Shown in pieces: positions 24,483 through 34,973 of a stretch of 64,000 nt of DNA. This DNA is from Hydractinia symbiolongicarpus (lineage: Eukaryota; Cnidaria; Hydrozoa; Anthoathecata; Hydractiniidae). The stretch is taken from assembly GCF_029227915.1 (NCBI RefSeq), contig NC_079879.1, forward strand, positions 27,594,501-27,658,500. The letters run 5' to 3'. Made by a program: the position numbers and the translations under genes. Position 1 is the stretch's first letter. Each line of letters starts with the position of its first letter. Under the pieces are notes generated by a model that did no database searches, was not told the DNA's origin, and saw only the letters and a program-made list of their open reading frames with translations.

Positions 24483-25300
24483 GGTAATTAATTGGCTTGG
24501 TAAACGACAACCTGCAGCCTGTTATATCTCCAGGAATGTCAATACCGTTGCCTTAAAAGTCAAGCGAAAATTTTAATTGATTTAAGAAATAGAATCGAGC
24601 CACAATAAACAACATGCATACGGTTTTAACCATTTTCGATTATAGACATAGCTTTTTAGGGCTGTGGCACGGTATATGTCACTTATAAACATAGCTTTTT
24701 ATAAATATTTGGGAAATGGAGGAAAAATCCGAAATTCAACCTAGTTATGCAGACGCATCTTACTCTCAACAACAACAACCATTCCTAGCAAAACAAGCGC
24801 AAACACAAGTATGTGAACTAAATTTATTGCCATTACCAAAAACTTTTTATATGCGTTTTTCGTATTACTTTAGAACGTGATACAAGTGTTATCATTATCT
24901 CTCTAATAATAGCCGTCGTCTGTCTGTTCGTGCGGTGGTTTGTCTGTAATTAATTGGCATGGTAAACGACAGCCTATTTTATCCCCAGGAAGGTCAATAC
25001 CGTTGCCTTTAAAACAAAGGAAAAATTTCAATTGATTTAAGAAATGGAATCAGAAGGTACAATAAAAAACATGCATACGGTTTTAACCATTCTCGCTTAT
25101 AGCCATAACTTATTAGGGCTGTGGTCCGGTATAGGTCGCATATAGGTATGGATTTATATAAAAGAGTGATTTACAGGAAATGGAGGAAAAAGCTGAAATT
25201 CAACCTAGTTACGCAGACGCATCTTACTCTCAACAACAACAACAACAACCATTCCTAGCAGAATAAGTGCAAACACAGGTATGCGAACTAACTTTATTGC
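24483..25300 (+). repeat. Direct duplication of a block of about 350 bp spanning promoter and first exon
   Basis: 24483-24830 and 24945-25300 align along their length: TAATTAATTGGC, GTAAACGACA, CAATACCGTTGCC, TTTCAATTGATTTAAGAAAT, AACATGCATACGGTTTTAAC, then the first exon and its splice donor. The copies differ by many substitutions and small indels, so the duplication is not recent. Confidence 0.85.
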
Positions 25301-27338
25301 CATTACCAATTATATGTCTTTTTTGTATGACTTCAGAACGTCATATACGAGTGTCATCATTATTCCTTTTATATTAACGCCTCTATGGAATCGATGTGAA
25401 AACCAAAATTTAAAATAGAAAAATCCATTGTCTTAGAAAATCTGTTTTAAAAAATGTGATTAAATATCATACAGTGGAATCCCCCTAAAGCGGACACCCT
25501 ATAAAGCGGACAGCCCTCTAAAGCGGACAAAAATTTTTGCACCGGCAGAATTTAGGTCAAACTCTCATAAAAAAATCTCTATAAAGCGGACGATTATAAA
25601 GCGGACACTCTATAAAGCGGACAAAAATCTTTGCACCAAATGACAGTTTCCCTTATAAACACTCCCTATAAAGCGGACAATGGAAAAATAACGAGATGAA
25701 ATGTCACTTTTTCTTAAAATTTAAACCATTTTACTTAGTACATCTTTGAGTTTTGTTATTTACCGAGTCCAACACTTTCCTTATATTTTTCTCGGCCCAC
25801 TCAACTGCCTTTTCAACACCAATTAATTGGTACTGGGCAGGAATTTCTAGTCCGTAGCCAGCACCACGGTTCACTCGCTTCCCAGTCACTTTACATCCGA
25901 TGGTACAGTTAGGAAGCGACATGAATTTGACGTCATTGTCAGCACTTACTTTAACTATCAAGTCAACACAGTATCTAAACTTCGAGTATCTAAACTAAAG
26001 CGGACACTTTTTTTTGCACCAATGGTGTCCGCTTTAGAGGGATTCCACTGTATTTTTATCAACGTGTTTAATGTCAAAATTATGTCAAATGTTTATGTAC
26101 AAACTGAAGATCTTCTCTAACCTCAGCTCCATCTGAGCACTATAAAAGACATCTATTATCTTATTCACTTTGTTTAACCGAAAATAAAAGTCTTATTTTT
26201 TACGTAATCTCTTCTCAAGACTTAGGACGCTATTCAAGAAATAAAATTTAGTTAGTGGAGTCATCTTCGGTATTCGTACGTATTTACAATTTCTAATACA
26301 CTCAATATTATATAATTACAACACAACTTAGGTTACAACAAACAACAATTTTCTTACGTACTTTCTATCTATACTTCTTAATACTACCACAATTATTCTT
26401 AGCTCGTGTAAGCATTTTAAGACTTGTTACCTTGTTGAGATAATACATTAGAGTCTTTACCGATTCCGGGATAACGACTTCCGGTTATCCTGATTGACTT
26501 CGTCTATCCTTCCGGAAGAAACCGTATAGATAGATGTAAAATTCTATGACACTCAGCCAGTCTTAATATCACTTTTCGAGTAATTTCCTCAACTTACAGG
26601 GAAGAGTGGGCGGGTCGTCTAACCCGTACGAATAGAATTGACTTGTGAGTAGGAACGGGTAGCAAATTTCTATTCAAGCATGCGCTATCAGGCGCATGCG
26701 TATGTTGCCTCGATTACTACGAAAATAAGTTACAATATCTTAACTTCTCATAACACTAACAATAAACATAAATATTATTTTAGCATTTCTCTTTTTAACA
26801 GCAGAATTATGTGGATAACAGAAACGGATTAATTATCCCACATAAAAACCAGGTTGAATAAATACCGTAAGAACGTGATTGAACTCTAAGATTAAAGATT
26901 AGAAATGCATATTCGCTTTATTTAGCAACCCAGTACCACAGTTTTAACAGTACAACAACCTTATGTTCAAACAGTGCATATACGAAACTACGCCCTTATA
27001 TCTTGGATAGCTTGTTTATTTTGTTGTTGCCCAATTGGCATTGCAGCTATTATTAAATCCTGTGAGGTGAGCATCATGCCAATGCATGGCTAATATTATT
27101 TAGCTATTTTTTCCATGTGTTTTATACACTTTAAGGTGTATATGTTTTACAGTTGCTATCTCTGAATATAATTATGCTTTTTTAGGTACATAATGCTCTT
27201 GCAGTGAATGATGTTCCACGTGCCCAGAAAGCGTCCGAAGCAGCTAAGAAACTTGCCTTTGCTGCTGTGATAGTTGGCATTATTCTTATAACCATTAACG
27301 TTGTGTTGCGGGTGCTGATTGCAAACTCAACTAAGTAG
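24716..27338 (+). CDS. CD225/dispanin family membrane protein (IFITM-like), copy 1, three exons, 128 residues
   Basis: Exons 24716-24808, 26926-27066 and 27186-27338 join in phase 0 with GT-AG introns. The N-terminal 31 residues are Gln/Pro-rich and cytosolic-type. Exon 2 carries the first hydrophobic segment with the CD225 hallmark WIACLFCCCPIGIAAI, including the cysteine cluster that is palmitoylated in IFITM proteins. Exon 3 gives the conserved loop ALAVNDVPRAQKASEAAKK and the second membrane segment, ending LRVLIANSTK. Family members sit in plasma or endosomal membranes; vertebrate IFITMs restrict virus entry, but other dispanins act in synapses or trafficking, so an antiviral role is not shown here. 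Start chosen because it is the first Met in a frame that splices cleanly. Paralogue of the gene at 57.9-59.7 kb. Confidence 0.85.
25180..25278 (+). pseudogene. Duplicate first exon of dispanin copy 1 with premature stop
   Basis: It encodes nearly the same start as the real exon 1, with two extra Gln codons, and keeps a GT donor at 25279. A TAA at 25264-25266 replaces the Gln codon that follows FLAK in the intact exon, so initiation here would give only a short peptide. It could still serve as a non-coding alternative first exon. It lies inside intron 1 of the intact gene model. Confidence 0.8.
25472..26050. mobile_element. Pogo/Tigger-type MITE, 579 bp, in intron 1 of dispanin copy 1
   Basis: Flanked by TA on both sides (25470-25471 and 26051-26052), as in Tc1/mariner-superfamily elements. 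The termini are inverted repeats of about 26 bp beginning CAGTGGAATCCCYCTAAAGC, with one mismatch. The left half repeats TATAAAGCGGACA several times as subterminal motifs. It contains no transposase, so it is non-autonomous. Confidence 0.9.
25731..25961 (-). CDS. Small open frame inside the MITE, function unknown
   Basis: A 76-codon minus-strand frame, ending near the left subterminal repeats. The composition is balanced and protein-like (for example NCTIGCKVTGKRVNRGAGYG and AVEWAEKNIRKVLD), unlike random AT-rich frames. The first Met by rule would be a TTG; an ATG lies 14 codons further in. It does not resemble a pogo transposase. It may be a captured host exon or a remnant of an unrecognised element protein. 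Confidence 0.35.
   Translation of the reverse strand: MIVKVSADNDVKFMSLPNCTIGCKVTGKRVNRGAGYGLEIPAQYQLIGVEKAVEWAEKNIRKVLDSVNNKTQRCTK
26053..26925. other. Remainder of intron 1 of dispanin copy 1
   Basis: No exon or element recognised. A polypyrimidine-like tract and TTTAG acceptor precede exon 2 at 26926. Confidence 0.5.
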
Positions 27339-27344
27339 TTCGTT

Positions 27345-29880
27345 TTATGAACTATAATAGTGTAAATTGTGTTTACAAATTTGTTCTTTATCAAGCTTGT
27401 TAGTATTTGTTTACAATTAAGAGATATTAGCAGATAAAATGTAACGAAATATTTGTTTAAAGCTTATACTAAGAACAAAAGTAGGAAAACCTAAATCTGA
27501 CTCTTTCAAAACATCTTCACCACCGCTACCATTTAAAAGTGGTTACGACCGTTCCTTTTGGCAACAACAACGACACCTGGGACACGGTTTCCGAGCTGTT
27601 AATTAAATGAAACATATATCCAAGTTGTTCTATTAGATCATGGAATATGCGGTGAAGTGTTCGAAATATTAAGGGTGAAAATCGTCGCGACACGCCATTA
27701 TTCATTATAAATTTTGCGGTACAAAAAACAACAGCTATTATTATCGAAATTATTATCATAATTCTTAAACTGATCATCATCATAACAGTTTTATTAAACA
27801 AAAGAAAGAAAAATAGGAAAGAGATTTATAAAGTAAGTGTTCAGCTTTGAACATCCAAATGCACTGAATATAACCACTTAATTTGCATCATTAGATCCCA
27901 GAGACACATTCTTAAACTTTACTTGTGAGTCTGCGTCTACAAGGAAAGAAGGAAATGCTTATAATGATAGAAGGAAGGTTAATTGGTGACAGTGTTATCC
28001 AGGAAAGAATTTCTGCAACATTTTTTCGTAGTAAGGGTTTTTAGTTTCTCTGCACTTTTAATAATGCAACTAGGCAGCATTTACAACGTTGTTGGACATT
28101 TTTAGATATATAGTAAGAAAGGACGTAGTACCCCTGAAACGTAAATAACAATACATCAATGGTGGTCAGTTATAAATGCATCCAATAGGTATAAGCACAT
28201 AAAAGCAAAGAAAATTAATTCCAAGTTCAATTCAAATGCAAAAAATAATTTTAAGCATATTTTCTGTCATTATTTTTTAACAATTGAATTTCCATTTAAA
28301 GTCGTGTCCATTTTTCCACTTTCTTTCAAAATTGAAAGGACAAATTTGATTGAGCCAGCTTTGTTTTTACGAATTTGGAATTGAAGAACTGCGAAGACAA
28401 ATTTTATCTCAGTAACACTACTGTGACATTCTGAGTCAGTTTGGAGGGTAACCCGTCCGACCTGATGTGTAACTGCTCATAATATAATTTTAATATTGCT
28501 GTAATTGTTGTAAACATTCCTGCTAATGCCAGCCTTGATACAGATCCGTTAGGTTCAGGTAAGTTGACTGAAAAAATCTTTAAAGACGATGGAAGTTCAT
28601 CCTATAAATGTTACCATCGAATTAATAACGCAATTAATGACGGAAGTAGAGTTATTGCTGCAATTAAACTACGTTTGATAAGAAAATTTCTTTCCCATTT
28701 TCTTTTTCAAAATAAATGATATGTCTCAGAAAAGAGTTTTCATTATTTAGGATGTCCATCATAAATGCCTTAAGTAAAACTCTTCTGAAGATTTTTTTGT
28801 TCAGTTTTATTTTCATTGCGTCTCATGTCCACCTGAGATTTGGATCGGTAAAGATGGTTCCATCTTACTTGTGCTTCATGAAAATCCAATCAAGTAAATT
28901 TCTGAAGGTAATGCGATATAAACTGTATTGTCAATCAGTACCGAGAAATTTTATCCGAGTCGAAAAACTAAGGTTATCTTCTAAAGACCAACATTTATAG
29001 CGACAGTTTACATGGACAAACGAATTTAATTAACAATATGAAAACAATTTAACAGTAATCAGTCCGGAAAGGGAGGAGAGGGTGGTCAAATTTCGCTCAT
29101 TTGCCGGTTTTTTTGTAATAAATCTTTTTCGCTATAGTGTATGGTTGTGATACTTCCAGAGATTTTATATTTATAGGTTAGACACTTGCACACCGAATGT
29201 CTACCCATACCTGACTTAGATATTGGTCATTGCTCGAAACTGTTTCTTATATTTCTATTAAGTCCGCATAATTAGGAAAAAATGATAACTTCCGTTAGGA
29301 TTACCTTTGGAAATAAAAAATCATTCAAGAAAATTTGTACACGTAATTCATCTGATTTTCCGATCAAGAAAAGTCAGATTTACGGCCATTTTTTTGTATT
29401 CTTTTTATTTAAGTTATGAAAACAGAAACAAAAAATTATGTTAAATAACTTTTATTTGGCTGTCACAAACTTTAAACAGATTGTCAAAGCTCGTTCCATA
29501 AGTAAAGTTATTGAATTTTAATCAAATAGTGGTATTCTGAATAAAATCCAAGTTTTTGATAATGTCACAGAAACAATGCTGACATTTTGTTCCTTCCGTG
29601 ATGTATTATAAGTTTGATTTTAATTTAGAAAATCCTATGAAAATTACGCAGGAGGAGAAACGTAAAATGTAATTTTTGTTAGGCAAATGACAGACTACCC
29701 AATATAAAACGTTTTTTAACGTGTGATGTCACAACTCATGAAGGGAAATTTATCATTCAACGAGCTTTCTTTTACATTTTATGTAGGGGGCTTAAAGCGA
29801 ACTCTTAGATTGAGTTTGTAGTTTATTGGCGGATGAGATTGGGGCTTCATGTAGAGAAATAGAATTTTGAAAAAATTCCA
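27345..29880. other. Region between dispanin copy 1 and the virus-like element; possible coding fragments only
   Basis: A plus-strand stretch near 27690-27831 reads as a hydrophobic segment (very Ile-rich) followed by KKKNRK-type basic residues and a GTAAGT, but stops lie upstream. Another near 28490-28715 reads as a protein-like frame starting around VNIPANASLD and ending in a basic tail. Neither has a recognised domain, a clean start or partner exons, so neither is called a gene. Confidence 0.35.
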
Positions 29881-29889
29881 AAAACACTA

Positions 29890-30249
29890 TCTTTTTTTGG
29901 AAAATTTTAGGATCAAGGGGAAGAAGCAATGGACAAAATGGTGCATCAAATGCCTTGATATGAATAATTCATCAATAGAACGTATCAAATGCCCCAACAC
30001 AAAAGAAGAAGAAACCAATGTCCAACATGTGATCCCCTAGGTTATCTGTATAAGCTTATTTTTAACAGGATTTATAATGCCCTAAATCGTGATACAGAGA
30101 TAAGATCCCAGGAATATCTGGGATGCGACATTGTAACGTTTATAGGTCATGTTCAGTCCCTGTTTAGAGGTGGGATGAGCTGGGGAAACCGAGTGGCAGT
30201 TTCACCACAAGATACCAATAGGGTGCAGGGAGAATGGAGAATATCCTAG
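29890..30249 (+). pseudogene. HNH-type endonuclease remnant of the virus-like element
   Basis: An upstream frame contains a CIKCLDMNN zinc-knuckle half and the following frame contains NQCPTCDPLGYLYKL and EYLGCDIVTFIGH, then MSWGN and GEW. These are the N-terminal metal-binding and helical parts of giant-virus and Polinton-type HNH nucleases. The sequence then reads RIS and stops where the catalytic His-rich motif should follow, so the active site is missing. A frameshift separates the two halves near 29990. Confidence 0.6.
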
Positions 30250-30473
30250 CAAAGAAGAATAATTGAATAGGCTGCACTACACTAACATACAGCCCTTATG
30301 GGTTGTAGATAACCAAAAGAAAGGTATTCGTTATATCTCCGAGTAGAGTGTAGCCTAGCGTGGTTGATCAAACACACCTCCAATAAATGAAAGTGTGTTT
30401 GTATATAACTGTAATTTTACCTTATGCCCTGATTGAGTTTTGATTTTTTCGTTACAAAAGGCTATTAATAAAG

Positions 30474-30960
30474 ATGTCAGAACTAGCGCAAGTATTTGAC
30501 TCCGCAGAACTTTTTGAACATGTCGAGAAGGCCACGGATAAGCGGCAAGTTTTAAAGAAAGCCCTGCACAAAGGCAAGGGAGATCTCTTGCCGAAGAAAT
30601 TTACAAAAGGCTTTGACGACAAGGTCCCTGATGAGGCAGTCGAAAACGTACATACCGAGTATGTTCAACGAGAGCTCCTGGAGAGGGAGAAAAAACGGCC
30701 AAGGCACTATGTACCCAAATGGTCAGCCTGTACGTGAATCTTGTTGGAAGTTTTGTGGATATTGATAATGTTGAGGATCTGCGAAAAGATATCGAGGAAG
30801 ACTCTATCATCAAAGATGCCATGACGGATCTCGGGGTCCTGGACTATTGCACAATTGGTAGGTGTTTAGCGCCTATATTGGTGGTGGCCCGGCACATGTC
30901 CAAAAAAAGAAGATGAGGCGGAAGCTAACGAAACAGATCTTTAAGGATCAGGGCCTACAG
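30474..30960 (+). pseudogene. Conserved protein of the virus-like element, frameshifted
   Basis: Begins MSELAQVFDSAELFEHVEKA, has a charged helical first half to about 30700, then shifts frame and continues as VGSFVDIDNVEDLRKDIEED, DAMTDLGVL and CLAPILVVARH to 30916. The hydrophobic end suggests membrane or capsid association. I recognise the family from cnidarian virus-like elements; its function is not known to me. First gene in a run of plus-strand genes. Confidence 0.55.
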
Positions 30961-30989
30961 TAGTTTTTTCTTATAAGGACTTACAAGAA

Positions 30990-31259
30990 ATGAGTGAAGA
31001 ACCGAAACAAAAAATAAAAGTCATCACGGGAAGAGTTGCCCAGGAGCACATGTTGGCAGCACTGAAGAAAAGGAAGGAAGAAATGAAACAACAAGAGGGT
31101 ACCGTAGAATCTACAATCAAAACCTCTTCTGGGGCCAGTTCCGTACAGTCAGTGTACATCTAAGGTGTATGTACGCTTGCCATACTCGCGGTAGCTGTTG
31201 GAGTATGATATACATTTGGAGGCAAAAATGAGGACGAGCCCGCCCCTGAGTCTCAATAG
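30990..31259 (+). pseudogene. Small basic protein with C-terminal membrane segment, two internal stops
   Basis: The first 57 codons give a Lys/Glu-rich helical domain (VAQEHMLAALKKRKEEMK) ending at a TAA (31161). The same frame continues through a hydrophobic stretch LAILAVAVGV, another stop (TGA) and an acidic tail to a TAG at 31257-31259. The pattern suggests a single-pass membrane protein interrupted by two nonsense mutations. Confidence 0.5.
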
Positions 31260-31369
31260 GGACAACGGGACAAAGCTCAGTCTGAAATTGACATTTTCAA
31301 GATGAGTTAAATTTTTCAAAAAAAATACGGTAAATAAATGACATGAAATACCTCACATAAATACCTCAC

Positions 31370-31617
31370 ATGACAAGCAACATAACCCGCAAAGAAAAAG
31401 AAATTTTGGATATGCTTTACAAGACTGTCGTAGATCGCAGTTCACTTTTGCTTATGCACTTGGGGGTAAGAAATTCCTAGGCATTCCACGACATTCTGCT
31501 AAAATGGACATGAACGACGTGATGAAGATGACGGCCTATTTTGACGCGGGCAGAGATTCTCTTGAGATGGCTGTAAAAAAAGGGTGGATCCCAGCAAGCA
31601 TCGTTCCAAAGCAATAA
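31370..31617 (+). pseudogene. Small conserved protein of the virus-like element, one frameshift
   Basis: Starts MTSNITRKEKEILDMLY, then shifts by one frame around 31430-31440 into ALGGKKFLGIPRHSAKMDMN and ends KKGWIPASIVPKQ. Helical, with a stop four bases before the next gene's start codon. Function unknown; the family accompanies the same ATPase in related elements as I recall them. Confidence 0.5.
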
Positions 31618-31974
31618 ATGATTGATGTAGCCAGAATTGATAAGGAAATTACAGGGTCTCAACAGAACGAGCTCTACCTGTGCCTCTACACCTTGTTTTC
31701 CCACGAAATTGTGCGTAGGTACATTAAACGTTTGAAAACACCAATCAAGATACCCTTTTTTAACTTCGCACCCTGCCCTGTCTCTCAAGAAAAGGCGCGC
31801 CTCGTCAAAAGATATCTCAAGGGGTTGCGGTACCTAGATGGTAAGCTATCATTAGATCCCCTTCCCCTCGTATACAAGACCACGTACTGCCCCGCCTGCT
31901 ATGGGTCTCTTGTCAACAACCAAGACAGCGCGTGGATTTGTTGCGATTGCCTTTCTACGTATCTAAAAAGATAG
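31618..31974 (+). CDS. Zinc-ribbon protein of the virus-like element, 118 residues
   Basis: One of the few unbroken frames in the element. It starts one base after the preceding stop. The N-terminal two thirds is helical and basic; the C-terminus has a zinc-ribbon pattern YCPACYGS followed about 18 residues on by WICCDC. Its end overlaps the start of the packaging ATPase frame by about 40 bp. A role in transcription or DNA binding is plausible but not shown. Confidence 0.55.
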   Translation: MIDVARIDKEITGSQQNELYLCLYTLFSHEIVRRYIKRLKTPIKIPFFNFAPCPVSQEKARLVKRYLKGLRYLDGKLSLDPLPLVYKTTYCPACYGSLVNNQDSAWICCDCLSTYLKR

Positions 31975-32560
31975 CGTTTAATAAAATTCTAGACGTTGTC
32001 AAGGAACCGCACATGGCTATCTTCACAGGTCCGACAAGCTGTGGCAAGACGCAACGTGTCCTGGACCTGCTCGAAAATGAGTATAAACGACACTACTACA
32101 ACATAGTCATACTATGCCTTGTTATACAATGAAATAGCGCCTATCTCAAGAGAGCCTCGCTCTGGCGGAATGACTATGTGTACCTGATCGACCCCAAAGA
32201 TCAACTTTTTGAATGGATTTAAAAATTGTCCTCGTTGCTGGCGGGAGAAGACACGTTTTTCGTCTTATATCTGATGAATGCCTCGATAGGCGGGGACAAT
32301 CCCTGCTTGAATTGGCTATTTTATGGTAGGCACAGGAGGCATAGTTTTGGTTACTCACTCAGTCTTACACAGCCCTTCCGAAGAACCTTAGAAGACAAAA
32401 AAATCAACCCTTCGTTTGGTTTCCGCACAAGAGGTCGGATATGAAGCTAATCGACGAAGAGACGAACATAATCCTTGACTGGGGCGAAATAAAGGCCGAG
32501 TTGAAAAAGTGCAAGCATGCACAAATTTCGCTTTTCAACGGCATACCTGCCGGAGAAATT
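31932..32560 (+). pseudogene. A32/FtsK-like genome packaging ATPase, degraded
   Basis: The Walker A motif is intact as TGPTSCGKT, encoded at 32025-32051, preceded by KEPHMAIF and followed by RVLDLLENEYKRHYYNIVIL. The frame then breaks at about 32130 and again several times. Recognisable later pieces are WRNDYVYLIDPKDQLFEWI, the LLAGEDT region where Walker B should lie but is corrupted, a GRHRRHS stretch and LTQ sensor-like residues, and the C-terminal MKLIDEETNIILDWGEIKAE at 32441-32500. In related viruses this enzyme pumps DNA into the capsid. Here it cannot be functional. Stops and shifts are seen; the role is from the family. Confidence 0.75.
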
Positions 32561-33254
32561 GAGACCCTGTTCCATGAACAAAATCAGCCTCTTTTTAAAC
32601 GTGCTGACATGGGGAGGTTTTTGAGGATCGATGATATAACAGCAACATACAGAGACGTGAAAACCATTCCTTGCCGTGATATCATGAGGGGTGCGGCAGC
32701 TGCATCGCTCAAAGAAAGTTAAAATAGGATCGATGTCTTTGTCACATTTGACGGTGCATTGGAGATTTTGCAAGACCCTAGAGTTAATCAAATGGCTTGC
32801 TCGAAAAGGTGTCGAAAAATTACAGGATGAACTTGAGAAGCGAGACGTGGCCATCGCCATCCTCGAGGACGATCTTGATGCCAGGGATGAACAACTCATG
32901 GTGCTGGGGGACGAACTCGAAGTACGAGGCTTCAAGAACGGTACGTACCACATGCTCAAGATCCTGGAAAAGAAAACATAATCATCGCAAGCATACCACG
33001 ACGACGAGTATCATCATCTTCCGTACTACTGTGCGCGTGTTCAAAGACGTGTTCTTCCCACCAAAAAGAGATGGTTCAAAGACAACTACCCAAACGCGGA
33101 TGAGATTGTCGTCATCAATAATCCCAACTGCATGCATGCGCTTAATAGGTTTGAAGAGGACGAGCATGTGAAGCGTTACTGGTGCCACTTTAGGCTTATT
33201 GACCTTACTCGAGACGACTTGCATGATTTAGGTGTTCCGGCACTGGAAGACTAA
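32530..33254 (+). pseudogene. Bro-N/KilA-type DNA-binding protein with coiled coil, degraded
   Basis: The N-terminal part IETLFHEQNQPLFKRADMGR followed by FLRIDDI has the look of a Bro-N domain. After a stop at 32720 and a frame change it continues with ELIKWLARKGVEKL, a heptad-rich coiled coil (EKRDVAIAILEDDLDARDEQ) and, beyond a single TAA at 32979, a well preserved C-terminal domain containing LPYYCARVQRR, PTKKRWFKDNYPNA and RYWCHFRLIDLTRDD, ending at 33254. The last part has no Met and would be missed by a start-based search. Such proteins regulate transcription or host functions in large DNA viruses. Confidence 0.65.
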
Positions 33255-33262
33255 AAAGGCGC

Positions 33263-33291
33263 TAATTTTACTCTTGTGAGTAGTAAAATTA
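33263..33291. terminator. Hairpin after the plus-strand gene run
   Basis: TAATTTTAC and GTAAAATTA pair around a short loop starting nine bases after the stop of the Bro-N-like gene. A stem-loop directly downstream of a gene in a compact viral genome could mark transcript 3' ends; this is inference. Confidence 0.4.
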
Positions 33292-33479
33292 CCCCATCAT
33301 ATAGCAGAAAGGCACCACCCTACACTTTGGAAAATAGACCTGTTTGGCTTCCTACTAGAAACCCTTGAAATAACAAATATGGAAGCATACATATAACAGC
33401 AACAATTTAAAAATAAATACAATATCCATGTAGCTGTACTACGTTGTTGCATCGAGGCAGCGTCAGTTACGGGTTATTG

Positions 33480-33957
33480 CCTGCAATGCTTGGAAAATTT
33501 TAGGTTTCGAAATGGACCCTACTACGAAGGGTTTGAGCACCCTGATGATGAAGAGCTTTTAGACAGGGTAGCATCAGGGAAAAAAGGCAAGACGCAAGAC
33601 CAACAAAAAGTTGGAGAATGCTATAAAACGTCAAGGGCTCCATATTGTTTATGTCAAAGAGAACAAGTATGGAGTTCTCTGTTACGAGAATATCAAGAAT
33701 AAGGAATTAGGCTATCAGATTTAGCTGATTTAACAAGAATAAGCGACATCCTCAACTTTAATTGAGCTGATTTGGCAAGAATAGACGACATCCTCTACTT
33801 TCATCATTTGGTACGAATAGGCGACATCCTCGACTTTTGTAAAGCAGATAAACCATTGGTTGACATTGACCTTGATAGTGAACGTAATGTTATCAAAGGT
33901 ATTGTGTATGGGTATCCGTATACCCTACATCTCTGGGATTATCTGCGAGGTCCATGA
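33480..33957 (+). pseudogene. Unidentified protein of the virus-like element with short internal repeats
   Basis: The first half reads ENFRFRNGPYYEGFEHPDDE and is acidic, ending at 33702. The second half, after a frame change, contains three in-frame repeats of a RIxDIL(x)F motif encoded by GACATCCTC at 33745, 33787 and 33823, then VDIDLDSERNVIKGIVYGYP and a final WDYLRGP before two stops. No family is recognised. Confidence 0.4.
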
Positions 33958-34973
33958 TGACAAGGATGCTTAATGAGAACTTTTTTTTGTGATTTAACAA
34001 GACCACAACAACAAATCTCCACTCCTTGACATGCTCGGGAGGTACTTGAACATCTTTAGAAATCAGCATCAAAACACGGTACGATCCTATCCAGCCTGTA
34101 CGTTTCCTTGCTCCAAACGGCATTAGTTGCGCGTCTTTTTGTGTCACCATGCTCTTCTCCAGATTGTAGCTGATAGAGACAACACATCCTAACGCAATAG
34201 TTTCTCCTCAGGGTATTGTTGCCCTTTTGCGAGTGGTACCTCCTCGCCTATCACCTATTGCTCTACTAGGTTTTATCCCAATCATAGCAGTTTTTGCATT
34301 GTCGAGACCTTTCACGATGGTGTATACGTGTTTGGCTATTAGTCTCCTCAGAGACCAACTCTTGCGCATCTTGGGGTTTAAAGAGTCTTTCCGCAAGTAC
34401 TTTGTTATAGGACTCTACAAAGGCAGTAAACGAGTGGTGGTATTTCGTGCTAGCCCGTTTAATTTTCACACCCTTGTCCTCTAGCATTTTTGTCACTGCC
34501 GACTTGAATTCGGAGCCATTGTCACACTGAAGAATGTTGGGGTAGGTCCCGCCTTGTAAATGTCCTTGATCATGTCAGCAATCTCGCTGGCTTTTTACGT
34601 ACGTAGGGGTCTCGCTACCTTGTACCTCGAGGCTACGTCAATACCCGTGAGGATGTATTTGTAGGTGTTACCGTATAGTTTGTCATGAGGCATGTACAAT
34701 ATATCAAACTGATGCATCTCGTTGGGTCCCGTGATGGTAAAATGAGGATAATCGATTCGTCTCAGACCCCGAATATGCCGGAACCCGAGCAGTTACCTGG
34801 AAAGCCAGTGAAAGACTTTCTTTTTTGATACGGCACCCTCTGCATTGAGGAATTTGGTGCCTTTTCGACCAATTGCTTAAATTCCTCGCCTCCTCCTCGG
34901 TAACTATATGTAATGCTTTTGACATGTCTTTATTACATGTCAAAAACGTTCTACAAATACCTTTAGGCAACAA
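33950..34973 (-). pseudogene. Polinton-type retroviral-like integrase, degraded
   Basis: Minus strand. The N-terminal frame (34973-34704) has a helical region and a Cys-rich CRGCRIKK stretch. The catalytic core is recognisable in pieces: the first Asp in NEMHQFDILYMPHDK, the second in NILQCDNGSEFKS, and the Glu in FTAFVESYNKVLAERLF, so the D-D-E triad residues all survive though the frame is interrupted between them. The C-terminal part (34150-33950) holds LMPFGARKRTGWIGSYRVL, an SH3-like DNA-binding tail. Such integrases insert the element into host DNA. Several stops and shifts, for example after VSEE near 34350, prevent a full product. Confidence 0.8.

Noticed and set aside
31477-31788. 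103-codon minus-strand frame
   Set aside because: It lies antisense to two recognisable plus-strand genes of the virus-like element and has no features of its own.
32447-32959. 170-codon minus-strand frame, Ser-rich
   Set aside because: Antisense shadow of the Bro-N-like gene; its serine runs mirror the acidic coiled coil on the other strand.
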